A DNA stretch of 64,000 nt from Isoetes taiwanensis (GCA_021234155.1 JAJEKV010000003.1:10292413-10356412); one strand, 5' to 3'. Positions 19,090 through 30,716 are shown, counted from the stretch's first letter. Notes: generated by a model from the letters alone, not told the origin. Numbers and translations are program-made.

Positions 19090-20046
19090 AGATGTTGGAC
19101 AACAAGTTGAGAAAGCTGAGGTGCTTGGTTGAAGAGGAAGTTGCCAAGTCTACCCCGATTGCAACTCTTGCTACTCGGGGGCGACATAATCGACATTCTT
19201 TTACGCCGCGCACTTCTGAGCTCTACAAAGGTTTGATTCGTAAGGGAATCTCAAAGTATGGAACTGCAATTCGGGTGCTTGCACTCGAACCTTTGCAATG
19301 GGCTCGAGAATTGGAGCAATGTTAGTCACTCAATCTTCTTCTTTGTGGGTCTTACAAATCAGGTTATAGTTTCCAGTTCTACCACATCTACTCCGTTCTC
19401 TATCGATGTTTCTCCACATGGTCAAGTGATGGCTCTAGGCCACTTGAAAGACTTCCTTTTGGTTGGATGTGAAGATGGCAGCACATTGGCATTTCAATAC
19501 ATCCCCGCAACATGCGAAGTTTCGACCGAAGCCACGCTTGTAGGGCACAAAGGAGCTGTTACATGTCTCACATCTACCGATTCTTTGGTTTGTTCCGGAT
19601 CACAAGATAATTCCATCGATTTTGGCGACCTTGCGATTGGCGGTGCATGTATGTTCTTGAGGGCACCCATTCCAAGCCCATATCGTCTTTGTTACTTTGG
19701 GACTCTTACCTCATCTCATCTCGCATTAGATGGTGATATCAAAGTTTGGATAACAACGGATGATGGTGTGCCCAAGATATCTGTGCTCACATTCCGAGCC
19801 CTCGATACTCCTCTCAAAATTTCTATATCAATGGATTTGCAACAGCAGAGGTGCCTCGCCTCTTATGTTCCTATAGCAGCGGCACAATTCGAGTCTTCAA
19901 TCTTCCAAGTCTTATGCACGAGACCGGTCGCGATGTCAACTGCCAAAGATGTTCTTGCTTTCTATATAGCTGAAACCGGCTTGTTTTCAGCACATAAAGG
20001 TGGGATTGTCAACGTTTGGCAACCTTCCATCTCCTTTCAACAATGA
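19090..20046 (+). pseudogene. WD40-repeat protein fragment, ZFWD (CCCH zinc finger/WD40)-like
   Basis: The open stretch 19258-20046 (262 codons) encodes part of a WD40 propeller: GQVMALGHLKDFLLVGCEDG (about residues 52-71), LVGHKGAVTCLTSTDSLVCS (about 92-111), DGDIKVWIT (about 160-168) and FSAHKGGIVNVWQ near the end. The blade pattern and order resemble the C-terminal propeller of plant ZFWD proteins, which pair CCCH zinc fingers with WD40 repeats. No CCCH motif is visible upstream. A frame change near 19900 displaces a TIRVFNLPS-type blade. The unit 2 copy (51040-51884) keeps more of that blade. It is a gene fragment, not a full gene. Confidence 0.65.
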
Positions 20047-20450
20047 TAGGAGACTACATCAACAGCAAACATGATAAGGATATCTGCGTTGGGGTATGTG
20101 ACATGCTTGTAAACATTTCAAGTAGATAAGCTCTTCAATTTAAAAGGCGAAAAAATGTACGGATAAAGGCCGTTGAAAGAGCACGAAAAATGTACAAAAT
20201 GTACAATGGAGCACTTCAGAAAAGTCGATTGCCTTGCTGCAAAAGCGGTACGTAACATGCACAAACAGCTTTGGTTATGTGCTGATATATCTTTGTAAAT
20301 ATCATGATGCTAGTGAATTTGCTAGCACTCATTTTGGAATTGAATATTGATCTAAATCTTCAAGTTCATTTGCAGTTATAGTCCTTTTTTGTTGGTATTG
20401 CAAGAAACATGCATTTTGTAGTTGTAGCAGAGGTATATTGTATATGCAGG
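20047..20450. other. Intron-like or spacer sequence between gene fragments
   Basis: Mostly AT-rich. A short possible exon at about 20160-20240 encodes a charged helix (ERARKMYKMYNGALQKS) that may belong to the next fragment. It is interrupted in both units. Confidence 0.4.
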
Positions 20451-20668
20451 TTAAGGCATGGATGGAGAAAAAGGACATGGAAGCTTTACACATTCAGAAG
20501 GCACTTGTAGAAGAGGAAGAGGCTGCTCAGCAGAAGTAAGTTGTCGTTTAAGTGGTGCATTAATGTGAAAAGTCAATCATTATTTGACGTGTCTAATTTT
20601 TTCTGTTTTGCAGGAAAGCAAAGCTTCTGGAAAGGAAACGTTTGAAAAAGCTAAGACTTAGATGCTAA
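20451..20668 (+). pseudogene. Charged-helix gene fragment, two exons with intron
   Basis: After an acceptor (ATATGCAG), 20451-20535 encodes VKAWMEKKDMEALHIQKALV and a Glu-rich run. An intron of about 80 bp follows (donor AAGTAAG at about 20537 in unit 1, AGGTAAAG at 52345 in unit 2; acceptor TTTTGCAG at about 20613). The second exon encodes KAKLLERKRLKKLRLR and then a stop. The pattern recalls the helical region of plant proteins annotated as NST1-like, but I am not sure. Retained introns mean DNA-level copying rather than retroposition. Confidence 0.45.
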
Positions 20669-21312
20669 ATTGACATCTCCACTAGGTCATCAAATTGCAG
20701 AAATTCCACTTGACCCAAAAGTTTCCAAGATGCTATTGTCTTCAGGACCACTTGGTTGCTCATCTGAGGTAGTCATTATTGCCGCAATGATGTCTGTCCA
20801 ATCAATCTGGATATCAAGCGCTGGAAGGCAAAGGGAGCTTGATGAGGCAAGGAGCCGTTTTTCTGCATCTGAAGGTGATCTCATCAGCTACCTTAATGTG
20901 TATGAAGCCTTTATTTCTTCTAACAAATCATCACAATGGTGTCATCAGAACTGCATTAATTATCAGTCCATGAAGAAAGTTCTAGATGTAAGAGCCCAGC
21001 TAGCAAAGGTTTTACAATGGCATGAACATGAGATCATGTGACAAAGATATTGAAAGAGTCAGGAAAGCTGTAGCTTCAGCGTTCTTTATGAATGCTAGCC
21101 AACTGCAGGCAGATGGGAAATCCTACAAAGTTGTTCGCGGTGGGAATCAGGAGTTACTCATTCATCCATCATCAGTTTTATTTAGAGCAACTCCAAAATG
21201 GCTTGTGTTTCATCATTATTTTTACAGTCATCATATTACTACATGAAAGATGTCTCTACAATTGATCGCTTCATGGCTAACGAGGTTGCACCTCATTTCT
21301 TCAATCGGCGAG
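20669..21312 (+). pseudogene. DEAH-box RNA helicase C-terminal fragment (DHX35/DEAH9-like)
   Basis: The open stretch 20670-21041 encodes the HA2/ratchet region: GHQIAEIPLDPKVSKMLLSS, GCSSEVVIIAAMMSVQSIW, then SSQWCH and NYQSMKKVLDVRAQL. In a shifted frame, 21022-21246 continues the OB-fold: SCDKDIERVRKAVASAFF, YKVVRGG and IHPSSVLFRATPKWL. The TIDRSWL..VAPHFF end is readable in unit 2 (53057-53130). These motifs define the C-terminal half of spliceosomal DEAH helicases, and the SSQWCH/NYQSMKK wording is closest to DHX35. The RecA motor domains are absent, so it cannot be an active helicase. Confidence 0.8.
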
Positions 21313-21660
21313 GACCGAGAAATGAGTGAACAATGGCAACACTTGGCAATCGACCATCAAGCATTTCAATGTAAGCAAGTTAAAAATTGCACACTTGCAA
21401 AGGCATTTACATGCAACTTCAATGTTGCCTTGAGCCAAGCTTTGTTTGCTCCATCCCAAAGCAATAAGAAAGGCTACCATGTCCATTCTACTAACATATT
21501 TTAAGTCGATGGAGAATCCTCGAGAATGTCAAACCCCGGCGGGGATTGCAGAGTGACTGGATCTGATTCAAGAAAAAGTTTGGTGGTCTTATTGTCCCAG
21601 TCAGAAGAAGAACTTGCATTTGGCTACATTAACTCTGTTGAAATGCTTGTTAAGTATATC
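21313..21660 (+). pseudogene. Unrecognised coding-like remnant after the helicase fragment
   Basis: Frames read QVKNCTLA, NVALSQALFAPSQSNKKGYH and, in another frame, MSNP.GDCRVTGSDSRK and EELAFGYINSVEMLVKY. They are not in one frame in either unit (53140-53455). It could be the last helicase exon or a third gene fragment. No domain is recognised. Confidence 0.3.
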
Positions 21661-22415
21661 AGTTTAATCTATAGTACATGCTCTTTTGTGATCTAATGCC
21701 TATGTGAGATGCTTCGTGTCTCCCCCGTGTCTTCTCTTCTATGCAACCAAATTACTAAAAGGCCTTCTTTATACGGTTGTGACCTTCAGATCCAGCAAGC
21801 AAGCTTGACTCAAAGCATTGTGATAATGCAAAATAAAGAAATGAAATAAATTACTGGCTTACGGATTTTGATCATCTATCTAGCGGAGGTTAAGAAGCAA
21901 TTACCTCCTTGGTTTCTAAATCTGCATTCAAATTGCCTGCTAATAATTGAATCTCAACCCTGCAACATGTAAATTGAGGGCTGGATGCTTACTATAGAAT
22001 GAAACATTAATGAGTTTCCAACTTTGGCTAGGAGACTCCTATTTAATATCTGTAGAAGTTGGCATGTTTTTGAAGAGAAAAAGTTCGAGAAATATACGAG
22101 TGTTATTATTTATGTAGTATCGGCTAACATCCGTCGCAGGGCCTCGAGAATAAACTTCTTAATTTCCAAAATCCTATTAATAAGAACTCAAGCTGTTGTC
22201 TTCTTGGGGTGGTTGTGTTATCTTGTCTTCGGTTGTGTTCGATGGTCTTCTGTGAGTGTTTCTTCTGTAATGCTCTGGTCCTTCCTTGCTATTTTTCCCC
22301 AATTTAATGCTCATTCCCTACATGAAATAGGCAGACTATCTATTATTAAAATTTTAAGCAATTTTTTAAAATAGCTTTGTATTTTGCCTTTTTTTCCCCT
22401 TTTTCCCAAATGCCC
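21661..22415. other. Non-coding stretch
   Basis: Shared with 53456-54234. A 116-codon frame (22024-22374) is AT-driven and differs in unit 2. No gene is supported. Confidence 0.5.
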
Positions 22416-22564
22416 CTTGTAGAACTAGTGAGCTTCTAATGTGCTAAAGCCCATCCTCGATAATCAGGCAAAATGGATGGCTCTTTAAGGCTTGTAGAAC
22501 TAGTGAGCTTCTAATGTGCTAAAGCCCATCCTCGATAATCAGGCAAAATGGATGGCTCTTTAAG
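22416..22564 (+). repeat. 75-bp tandem repeat, two units
   Basis: CTTGTAGAACTAGTGAGCTT...GGCTCTTTAAGG is repeated at 22416-22490 and 22491-22564 with almost no difference. In unit 2 (about 54235-54380) the same pair differs within itself at the CAGG site (ATCAGCAAAA against ATCGTGCAAAA). Confidence 0.9.
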
Positions 22565-23330
22565 ATTTTGGGTATTTTTTGGCATGTTCCTTTGCCAAAA
22601 AATAGGGCTTTGCCAAATGGATTGATCTCCAAGATGTTTGGAAGTTGTTTTCCTCACTGTTTCCTTTTTTCATGAACAGTGGAATTGTTGGTTTCTTCAC
22701 TCTTGGTCAGTTCTTCATGGTTATTCTTTCGATGTTGTTAAAAATGTCGATCCAAGGGAATTTCAGGTAGTCTAAGTGTTCTTTGAGAAGTCTACTTCTA
22801 TATGATTCTAAGTCTTCACTGCTATATGATTCTGTTGCATTTTACCTAAATTAATGATCATTTTAAAAAAAATAAAATAAAATAGAGGGTATAGAAAATT
22901 AGGGGCATTTTTTATACAAATTTTACAAATATATGGGGTAGGAAATCCAAGATGGAGGAGCTAATGTGATGGATTAATTGAGGAACCTTCATTTTGTCGT
23001 ATATATAAAGGGGTAGATTCAGGCCATCAACTCCTTTTTTGAACATTTGATTAATAAATAATGTTCGCCATGCCAGCCTACATAGCTTCTAGAAGAGGAT
23101 TTCTTAAGGATCTTAGGCTTCCCCACCTACAATAGTAAAATGATCGTCTTGTCAAGGCAGTTTTTTAAGTGAGCTGAGAGAATTCTAGGAGATGAAAACC
23201 CGGACAACATCAACTACTTCTGATACACAATTCTTCTCTAGGAATGCATGATATGATCAATACAAAATCCTTAGGGGCTACTTTGACTTGTGTAGACCTA
23301 GATCTTAATGTGTAAGAGCAGTTTTATTAA
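22565..23330. other. Non-coding stretch
   Basis: AT-rich sequence shared with 54381-55147, containing AAAATAAAATAAAATAG and a TATATATAAAGG run. No gene recognised. Confidence 0.5.
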
Positions 23331-23650
23331 CACTACAAGAGAATGATGGCTAAACATCAGAATAATCGTCAGAGAGCTTTCATAAAAACGTATAACCGCC
23401 ACCGCCAGGCCCTTATTCCCCGATTTAATGTACCGACGAGTTTTATCCGACGATTTAACGCCGAATAATCGTCGATAATTAGTCGATGTGGTCGATGAAT
23501 AGTCGAAAGCATAGTTAGTGTATTAGTCGATATTTAGTCAGACGCTTAGTCGGCTTATTAGTCAGATAAATCGTCATCTTCTTAGTCAAACGATTCAACA
23601 AGTTTTTAGTCAATGCAATACTTAGAATATTAGTCATTGTATTTGTTGGT
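23331..23650 (+). mobile_element. CACTA-type transposon end with subterminal repeats
   Basis: It starts CACTACAAGAGAATGATGG, the canonical terminal sequence of plant CACTA (En/Spm-like) elements. About 300 bp follow with short repeated words in both orientations: CGACGATTTAA, TTAGTCAGA, TTAGTC (about ten copies) and AATCGTC. Such subterminal arrays bind the element's own transposition protein in characterised CACTA elements. The matching right end (TCTTGTAGTG) is not found in the window, so the extent is unknown. The unit 2 copy starts at 55148. Confidence 0.75.
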
Positions 23651-25379
23651 CTATGAACTTATATACCAAACAGGGATTTGAACCATGATATTCCAGTTTA
23701 TAATAAGACTCTAACCTTTAATAAAACTTACAAATTAAACAGCAAAATTGGCTATAGAATTTTAGCAACACAAGATTCTAGTATATAAGAAGACAACATG
23801 CTTGTAGATCCGCATTTGCAATCATAATAACAACGAAAAATCATAGCGCAAAATGCAAATGATGCCATTACATCTATAAACATTAAAATTTCTATAATTG
23901 AATTATCATTCAAGAGGTATCACATCCAACCTCTTTAAATTCCAAACACTAAAACCCGCAGAAATTACCATGAAGCTACCAAAACTAAGGAGCAAGTATC
24001 TTTCAATAATATTCAGCCATAAATAGAATGCTTAAATACTATGAAAAATGCAAAATCCGTAAGGGAGATCTAATATGGAAAAATTTAAGTAAAATGGGTC
24101 AAATAGTTGCAAAGATTGCACAAAGCCAAAGGTTCAGACAAAACCTTGTGCATCAGCGGACCATTCAAAACCAATAAATCTTTTATGTTGCATTGTTCTT
24201 TAAATCAAACTAAAACTTCATGCATAAAACCTATTTTTGATGTGTCTTGAAATGTTTGAAGTTCCTCCTTGTCCGATTGAGTTTGTTTGTGAAATACAAT
24301 TTGGAAGCATGTCTTCAGACCTATTTTTTCATGTTGTAGAGCAGCAGACTTGCAAAACCTCTTATGGAGTAACAAAACCAAATAAATGTGGCAATATTTA
24401 ACTATTTCCAAATCTATATTTGTAGCATGCATTTGTAAACCCCGCTCTGAACATTCCACACTTGCTGAAACATGTGTTAGTCGTAGAAAACCATAAGGCA
24501 TATCCATAGAAGCTCTAGAATGTGTTTTTCAAAAGCAATAAGGCACTAAAGAAATAAATACTGAGGAACGACCAAGCCAGGGTAGGAATATCAAAAATCT
24601 GTACCATTGGGATAGATTAAGCTATCTAAGATGGCGTCGCTCAGAAAGCCTTTTGAGGAAAAATTGCTAATTTTTTGAGAATTTTTAGCAAATGCTCAAG
24701 CTAGTTTTAGGCTACATCCTTGTCCTCATTGGCAATTAGCTTCCTTAAGTAAGTACCTACATATAGTTGAAGGCTTCCCTTTAACTGCCCATGCAAAGTC
24801 TATGATCATTAGCAGGTATCGAGGCCGATCATTGGGGTTAGGTCTCCATCTTTTCTAACACTCGAGATAGTTATTAGGTAAGTTATAGTCCTCCTAGTAA
24901 ACAGGTTCGCAAAAAGAGATACACACTTAGATAACTGTTAGCCAGCCTCCCAAGCAAGGAAATGCCCTTCTTAATATATTGATATGGATCAAGGACTTGA
25001 ACATGATCTTTTGATCTTTCACTAGCTGGACCTACATAGGCAGTGAATCCAAATTACTAGCGTCTTGCCAAAAATTCGAAATACCAAGCCATCATGTCTC
25101 CGCCCGTCGCCTTGAAAGATGGTAGTTTTCGCGCTTTTGGTAACCAGTGCTGTCGTTATAGCACTAGGCATGTCTTTTTAAGCAAGGTCGATAGGATTGC
25201 CACCACGATGTTCACGATGTATCACTCTTAAGGATCCTGGCCACGATCCTGGCGAGGATATTTCCTGAAAGGGTAAATAATGTGGGGTTAACATTGTCAT
25301 TTACCTGTATATTTTTTTCAAGGATCGGGCCACGTTCCTTGTCTGCATTTTTTCAAGACATTGTCTTCTGAACCGTGTT
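23651..25379. other. Non-coding, possibly interior of the CACTA element
   Basis: No coding domain is recognised. A 100-codon minus-strand frame (24205-24507) is largely kept in unit 2 (56021-56275), with an N-terminal change, but has no known motif. I treat it as chance. Confidence 0.4.
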
Positions 25380-26110
25380 ACTTACCTGTTTTGAATTCTT
25401 CGTGCATCACTGAATCTTTTTCGTGGGCCCAACGTAGAACCCATGCGGATCATAACTCCTGATAAAAGTCGGAAGTGGTGCATGGAAATAGCCCAGGCCA
25501 AACCACATGTGGTAGGAGACCGCCGCAAGGATCTCTGTCTCTTTATTACGACCAGAAAGGGCTTAGAGAATTTTGAACAGCTGGGCATAATCGTTGCTAT
25601 ATGAGAAGGCACGAAGAATAATGTGCAAGATGCAATCATATGCAGCGTGGAGGATACGAAACAACTTCAATTTGTCAAGTTTGTGTTGCAGTGACAGAAC
25701 TATGATCCTTCCATCAGGACTGCAAGCAAGGTAAACAAACCGGCAAGTGGCAAGGGGGTGCCTACTAGTGCAAAGGGGTATGGTTGGAACCTACAATCTT
25801 ATGATTCATTGAGCTTGTCTGGGATAAAGTGCAATAGATGTATACTCGTTGGATTCAGCATGTGCAGAAAGATCCTTTCAGCTGAGAAGAAACCTCCTTG
25901 TATTGCTTTGAAGGCTACAAAAGACAACAAACTGCCCTCACGGATGGACATGAATTGGTTGCGGGCGATGCCAAGAAGAAATTCGTTGTCCCATGTGTTG
26001 GTGTAGGCGAACTATCGACTCCCAAAGAACCTTTGGTGTCTTCGGGGCTTATACTATCTGCAAATCCTAGCGGTTCTGCCAGTCAATCCCTCCGGCCAAA
26101 TGCTTAAGTC
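25380..26110 (+). pseudogene. Unrecognised gene, 5' exons (broken)
   Basis: Plus-strand reading pieces include GPNVEPMRIITPDKS, WCMEIA.AKPHVVGDRRK, TASKVNKP, and KKFVVPCVGVGELSTPKEPL toward 26020. These are split over several frames. The unit 2 copy (57190-57920) resolves some pieces, for example the open stretch 57092-57382, and breaks others. The balanced composition suggests a real protein once, but I do not recognise the family. Confidence 0.35.
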
Positions 26111-26269
26111 TCCTTCCGTTAGGGATTCAGATGAACAAGAAGCACCATAGCCAAGAAAGATAAGCACTTTCAAAATTAAACTTTAAAATTTAAATACCGA
26201 GGAAACATCGCAGCCTTCTTCTTCGCCTACTCCTACCTCGGCCCACCATCCCAACAACTACGAGCTCTA

Positions 26270-27250
26270 TGTTGACATGGCCAACTGCTTCACGTATGCT
26301 GGATGAGTTGAAGTTCAATCTTGATGAAAAAAAGAAGCTTGCTGAATAGACCGCCTCCAAACTTGAAGAGTTTAAAAAGTGTTATCCTATGGGAGCAAAT
26401 TGATTCTAGAAGATTAGTATTTTTTATTGTGAGACAGCTCCCGCAAATCTAACTCGTAGAATTCGGTCAAAACGATCATGTACAAATGCTATCACAAGGT
26501 AAATTTTATCATTTGCATTTCTCATTATTATATTACCTATTCATCAGTGGGATACCAATGCAGGAAGTTAATCACTTGGTCTCGCATTGAGGAACTCTTG
26601 AACAAGAAGTTTTATATTATTTTTGGTAATCACAGTGCACAAATTTTGTGTACTATGATGGGTAATGTCGAGCAACAGATGGAATTTGCCAAAGCATATG
26701 CAAAGAGAAGAAGTCAGTGTTAAATGGGAACCTGTCCAACAAGGAGTATATTCAGTTATCCATACAGCGCAACGACATAATCGTGGACACAGTATACAGA
26801 GAGCCACTAATTGAAATGCTCCAACAACTAAGGAACTATCACAAGACATTTGGTTGCCCTCCATAAGGGCCAATAGGCACTGCAGTGATATTTGCCTGGA
26901 AGGTTAGTTTTTTATTTTATGCTATAGAAGATCGCCCTCGCGATCCTAATCAGCTCTTGTGTACAGGATTTTGTTGAAGTAGCTACAACAACCTTGAAGG
27001 TTAAAGAACTTAAGGATGAAAAGCAATTCCTTTTTATGCAAGAAGAATCATGGTCCAAGCTTGTAAATGTTATTAACAAGTGGGCAGCGCGAAAGCTGGC
27101 TGATGATCATGGGGAATTGCCAGATAAATCCTCAATTGGAGTTTTTTAACAAAACATTCCTAAGATACCTTCGAGGAATGAACAATGCCGAGGTGAGCCA
27201 ACTGATGGACGAAATCCTTGAGGGCAAAGTATTCCTAAAAGTGTAGCCTA
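26270..27250 (+). pseudogene. Unrecognised gene, middle exons with introns (broken)
   Basis: Coding-like runs are LDELKFNLDEKKKLAE and ASKLEEFKKCY (about 26300-26400, coiled-coil type), RKLITWSRIEELLNKKFYII and VEQQMEFAKAYAKRRSQ (26560-26720), EYIQLSIQRNDIIVDTVYRE and LIEMLQQLRNYHKTFGC (26740-26860). After an intron (donor AAGGTTAG 26903, acceptor TGTACAG 26967) come DFVEVATTTLKVKEL and SWSKLVNVINKWAA. A second intron-like segment is at about 26500-26562 (AAGGTAAA...AATGCAG). Stops separate the exons. No known domain is seen. Confidence 0.45.
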
Positions 27251-28080
27251 GATATGCCTACCGCTTTTTGATTGCCGGATGTAAGGCCTTGATATCAAAA
27301 CACCATCCACCGATGCATCGTAAAGTGTTGTCCTATGTTAATTGTGTATTAGAAAAGCAATACGAAATTTTGAAGAGTTAGCTACATGTTCCCGTGATCT
27401 CTCTCGAGCAATGACTCACTGGTATTCCCGATACGATTTCGACTATATTAAGGCCAACTATAATAATGAATTAGTGCAAGGAAATCTTCCCAAGACTTTC
27501 TTGGAGGCTATTATCGCTATAATAAAGCCAGAAGAGGCAAAGAAAATGAAGGAGAAGAGGAACACCGTGCAGCATGTTACCAAGTCTGGTATCCTTGTGT
27601 CTGCACTGGTGTTGGAGAATGCCACAATGGTTTTTATTGACATGTTTTACGGCGCTATGGGAAGTAAAAAAGTACACGTAGTTTTTAGCGGTGATTGCGG
27701 GCATAATGGAAGCAAAAGTTTATCATATCATCATGTTCCTCGATTTGCCCATTTGCCAAACAAATTGTATAGTCAAAGTCGATTCAAGGTAGTTCTCATG
27801 TTTCCCTTTGGGGCTTACGAAGAACAAGGCTGGAAGAGCAAAAAGAATATCAAGAAGTTCCAATACTATGTTAGCCATGTTGATATAAACAGAAGTGAGG
27901 CTCGTGTATTGCCTGTGAAGCCTAAATCGGAGCTACGTCTGACTCAGATGATCAATGCATCGAAAAGCATGGCCCTTCTAAAATATCCGCTAACCGGGTA
28001 ACAAAGAGGTGGACATAAAAACAAAGAAAAATATTTTGAGTACTTTATATGTAAATCCAAGTTCTCTTGGGCAGCTATGG
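27251..28080 (+). pseudogene. Unrecognised gene, longest exon
   Basis: The open stretch 27342-28001 has 219 codons: YDFDYIKANYNNELVQGN, FLEAIIAIIKPEEAKKMKEK, ATMVFIDMFYGAMGSKKVH, then EEQGWKSKKNIKKFQYYVSH and VLPVKPKSELRLTQMINASK. Unit 2 (59278-59904, 208 codons) continues further (KYFEYFICKSKFSWAAMEG) but uses a shifted frame early on. The two units complement each other at CAG/CTG sites, suggesting one intact source reading frame. I do not recognise the protein. A transposon-borne gene of the CACTA element is one possibility. Confidence 0.45.
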
Positions 28081-28850
28081 AAGGCGACTTCATCTAAAGA
28101 GCCGTGCAAAAATATCATATGTTTATTACATAGTGAAGGAGCCGGTTCCATCGACGGTTGTGTTCTAGATTTTCTCTCAGCGGAACAACGCCAAGGGTCG
28201 CTTTGATGCAAAGAAAACACAATGTTTCCTTCGAGTATGACGATAAGGTTTTGCTGGTTCCCGAGATCCTTCTTTGAATATCTAGAGAAAATGGCAAGGC
28301 CTGCCAAAGAAGAAGAAGAAGAAAAACCGTTATGCATAATAAGCCCGCAGTTCCGACATGTCGACATCAATATAACACCGCCTCGATCAGAAATGTTTCA
28401 TAGAGGCTACGTAAAACCCGTGCAATGCTAGAGAAGACGAAAAAGGCATCACCTGAACTTAATCCACGCTTTGAAAAGCCGGATGCAATCAACAAAAACC
28501 TTAACACCTTTGCGCCAATGATAACCGGTGCCTAGAAAAGCCGCTTCATAATTTTCAAGATATGAGAATGTCCGAGGTGCCTCTCGAAGTGAGAGACTAG
28601 ATGGCGACCATTCACCAAAGAGACAGAAGTTGGTTTGCTTTACCGAATACTCTATGGCATTGGAGGATGAATTGTTGGATAGTGCCAAAAGCATTGGTGC
28701 AGAGACATCAGAGCGTGTGGAAGAGGTAGCTGCCGCAATGAATGTTGACATGCCGAAAACAACAGGTTACACAGAAATGGACATGTCACGCATTTGCCAT
28801 TGAAAGGTGCTTTCGAGCTTGGCCTAGATGTAGACTCGTGAAAAGAAACT
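28081..28850 (+). pseudogene. Unrecognised gene, 3' part with coiled-coil
   Basis: Pieces include SFFEYLEKMARPAKEEEEE, and in unit 2 AMLEKTEKASAELNPQFEKL, MITGCLEKPLHNFQYMRMSE and SIGAETSERVEEVAAAMNVD. In unit 1 the same positions carry changes such as ACAGTTTG to ACGCTTTG and CTGGATGCACTGAAC to CCGGATGCAATCAAC. A heptad-like Glu/Lys/Leu pattern suggests a coiled coil. It ends near 28830. Confidence 0.4.
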
Positions 28851-30018
28851 CAAGAAAACCGCCTTCGTGATTGTGCCAGGCTTTGATGGCCGTCAATACA
28901 TATGTAGACTTTTGTGATAATGTATAGACCTGCTAATTATCTTCATGGAGGGCCTCTACTTTGCTACCCTTTGTATTCTCCTTTTTGAATTGCATGAATA
29001 AACTTGTTTGGAAGATCGCAACGACGATTATATAGACAGGATATGCCTATTTCCGAGAACATTATTATCTAGTTGCACACAGTGTGCTGTTTATATTTTG
29101 CCTTGCCTTGTTGTCCCAAAGATCGCCATGGCGAGTCAAACGTGAAAACAAAATTTCTCTAATTTATGAATTCTTGATGTTTCTTGTTGGATGATGATTT
29201 TTAACTCAACTAGAGCATCCTACCTTGCACGAGACAAAAAGCATGCATATCGGGAGAAACAACATCTACATTCCCAAGCACTTTGTGACGCTCGACATCT
29301 CCCAAATTTTGTGTCTTTCTCGGATTTTTTTTGGGTTTCAGAGTACCAAAGAGTTGCAAATCACCATCTTCCTTCTCCCTGCTTCTGTTTACTCACAAAT
29401 GTTTTTGGCCTAAAACCTTTGGGACATCCATGGAAGGCTTTGGCATTCGGGATATGTCTATAAAGGCTTTTCCCCGCTAGCATATAAGGTCATGTATTAA
29501 CATTTCAAATTTGAGGTTCAGCCTCCGTATATCGGTTATACTTTATTTATTTTTATTTGAGTTCAAACTTTTGTCTTTGCAAAAGTGGAGTTGAAAGCCT
29601 TTATTGACACAAAAGCTTGACAATTTTTGTGAATGGGACTAAAAATTCACTAGATCTGTAATCTTTGATATGAAAAATAAAAAATCCAATTCACAGGAAT
29701 TGCATTTGAAGTGTCTGGAGCTTTGCAAAATCAGAAGTAAAATGCTTTGTTCCTTATTTAGATGGTAGGGTTCAATTTTTGTTACAAGTATCTTTAAAGA
29801 AAATACATGGAACGAGTTGAGTATCTAGTTGCTTCTGCAAAATAACATTAATTGTCTCTGTTATGAATACACTAAATAGCTATTCAAATCTTCTACATCC
29901 CTCTTTCTTACAGTAAAATGTCAATTCCTTTTTTATAAGGCATTTTTCTAGCTTTAGAATTCTGGAAAAACTTGTTCTATTCTTCCACGCAATGGCGTAA
30001 CTGAAAAACACATGCTAA
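28851..30018. other. Non-coding stretch
   Basis: Shared with 60641-61837. Frames such as 29191-29463 differ between units. No feature recognised. Confidence 0.5.
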
Positions 30019-30705
30019 GAGTACTTCTAGAGCCTAGTCGCATACAACCAACACAACGAAACAACATGTTGAATGAATGAGCCATGTGGCCCTCCCCTTT
30101 ATTTCTAATATGGCAGTACAATAATTTTTCACTTCCAATGATCCCTCATGCACACCGGCCTTTTTGGGCATACAAAAGGCATCAAAATGCCACAAAGGTT
30201 TCAAAACTCAAAATAGGTTCATAAATATTTGTAGGCCTCCGTCGCTAATGTCCAACACGACCCCCACATGCCAAGGTTCTCGTAAAACTTGCAAAGAACA
30301 CTTCCGCGTCCATCTTAGAGCAAATCTGCAAAAGGAACAAAGAAACCCCGGGTACGAGGATCCCAATCTTGGCACAAAGGCCGCCACATCATTGGCACAC
30401 GAGGGCCCACCACCATGGCGCAAGGGCCTTCAACATCCGCCCACTTAAAACCCAACATACAAGACATAAGAGCTGCCCCAACAACAATGACTTGGCATGA
30501 GAGCCCCAGCCCATCGTATAAGATACGATCGCAAGATCAAGAAGTCCAACAACGAGCCAATAACCACCAAAACTAAGACATTGACTAGAACAAAAGCTCA
30601 ATAGGCAGGGCTACAATGCGGGGGCTACAACCCTGGAGGGAGGGGGGGAGGGTGGGGCATGCGACCACAAAGGGGGAGGCTCAAAGACGGCTGATGAAAA
30701 TGAGA

Positions 30706-30716
30706 GGAATGCAACA
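30706..30716 (+). promoter_or_regulatory. TATA-like box in the tail repeat
   Basis: GGCTATAAATACTCC lies about 70 bp before the tail end (about 30717-30731) and again at 35667-35681, followed by CT-rich sequence. The match is to TATA consensus only. If real, it would place a start site inside the tail. Confidence 0.25.

Noticed and set aside
24205-24507. 100-codon minus-strand frame partly kept in both units
   Set aside because: No motif, AT-rich, N-terminus not conserved. Its conservation is explained by the young duplication.
27990-28370. 126-codon minus-strand frame
   Set aside because: It overlaps coding-like plus-strand exons of the unrecognised gene and is not preserved in the same form in unit 2.
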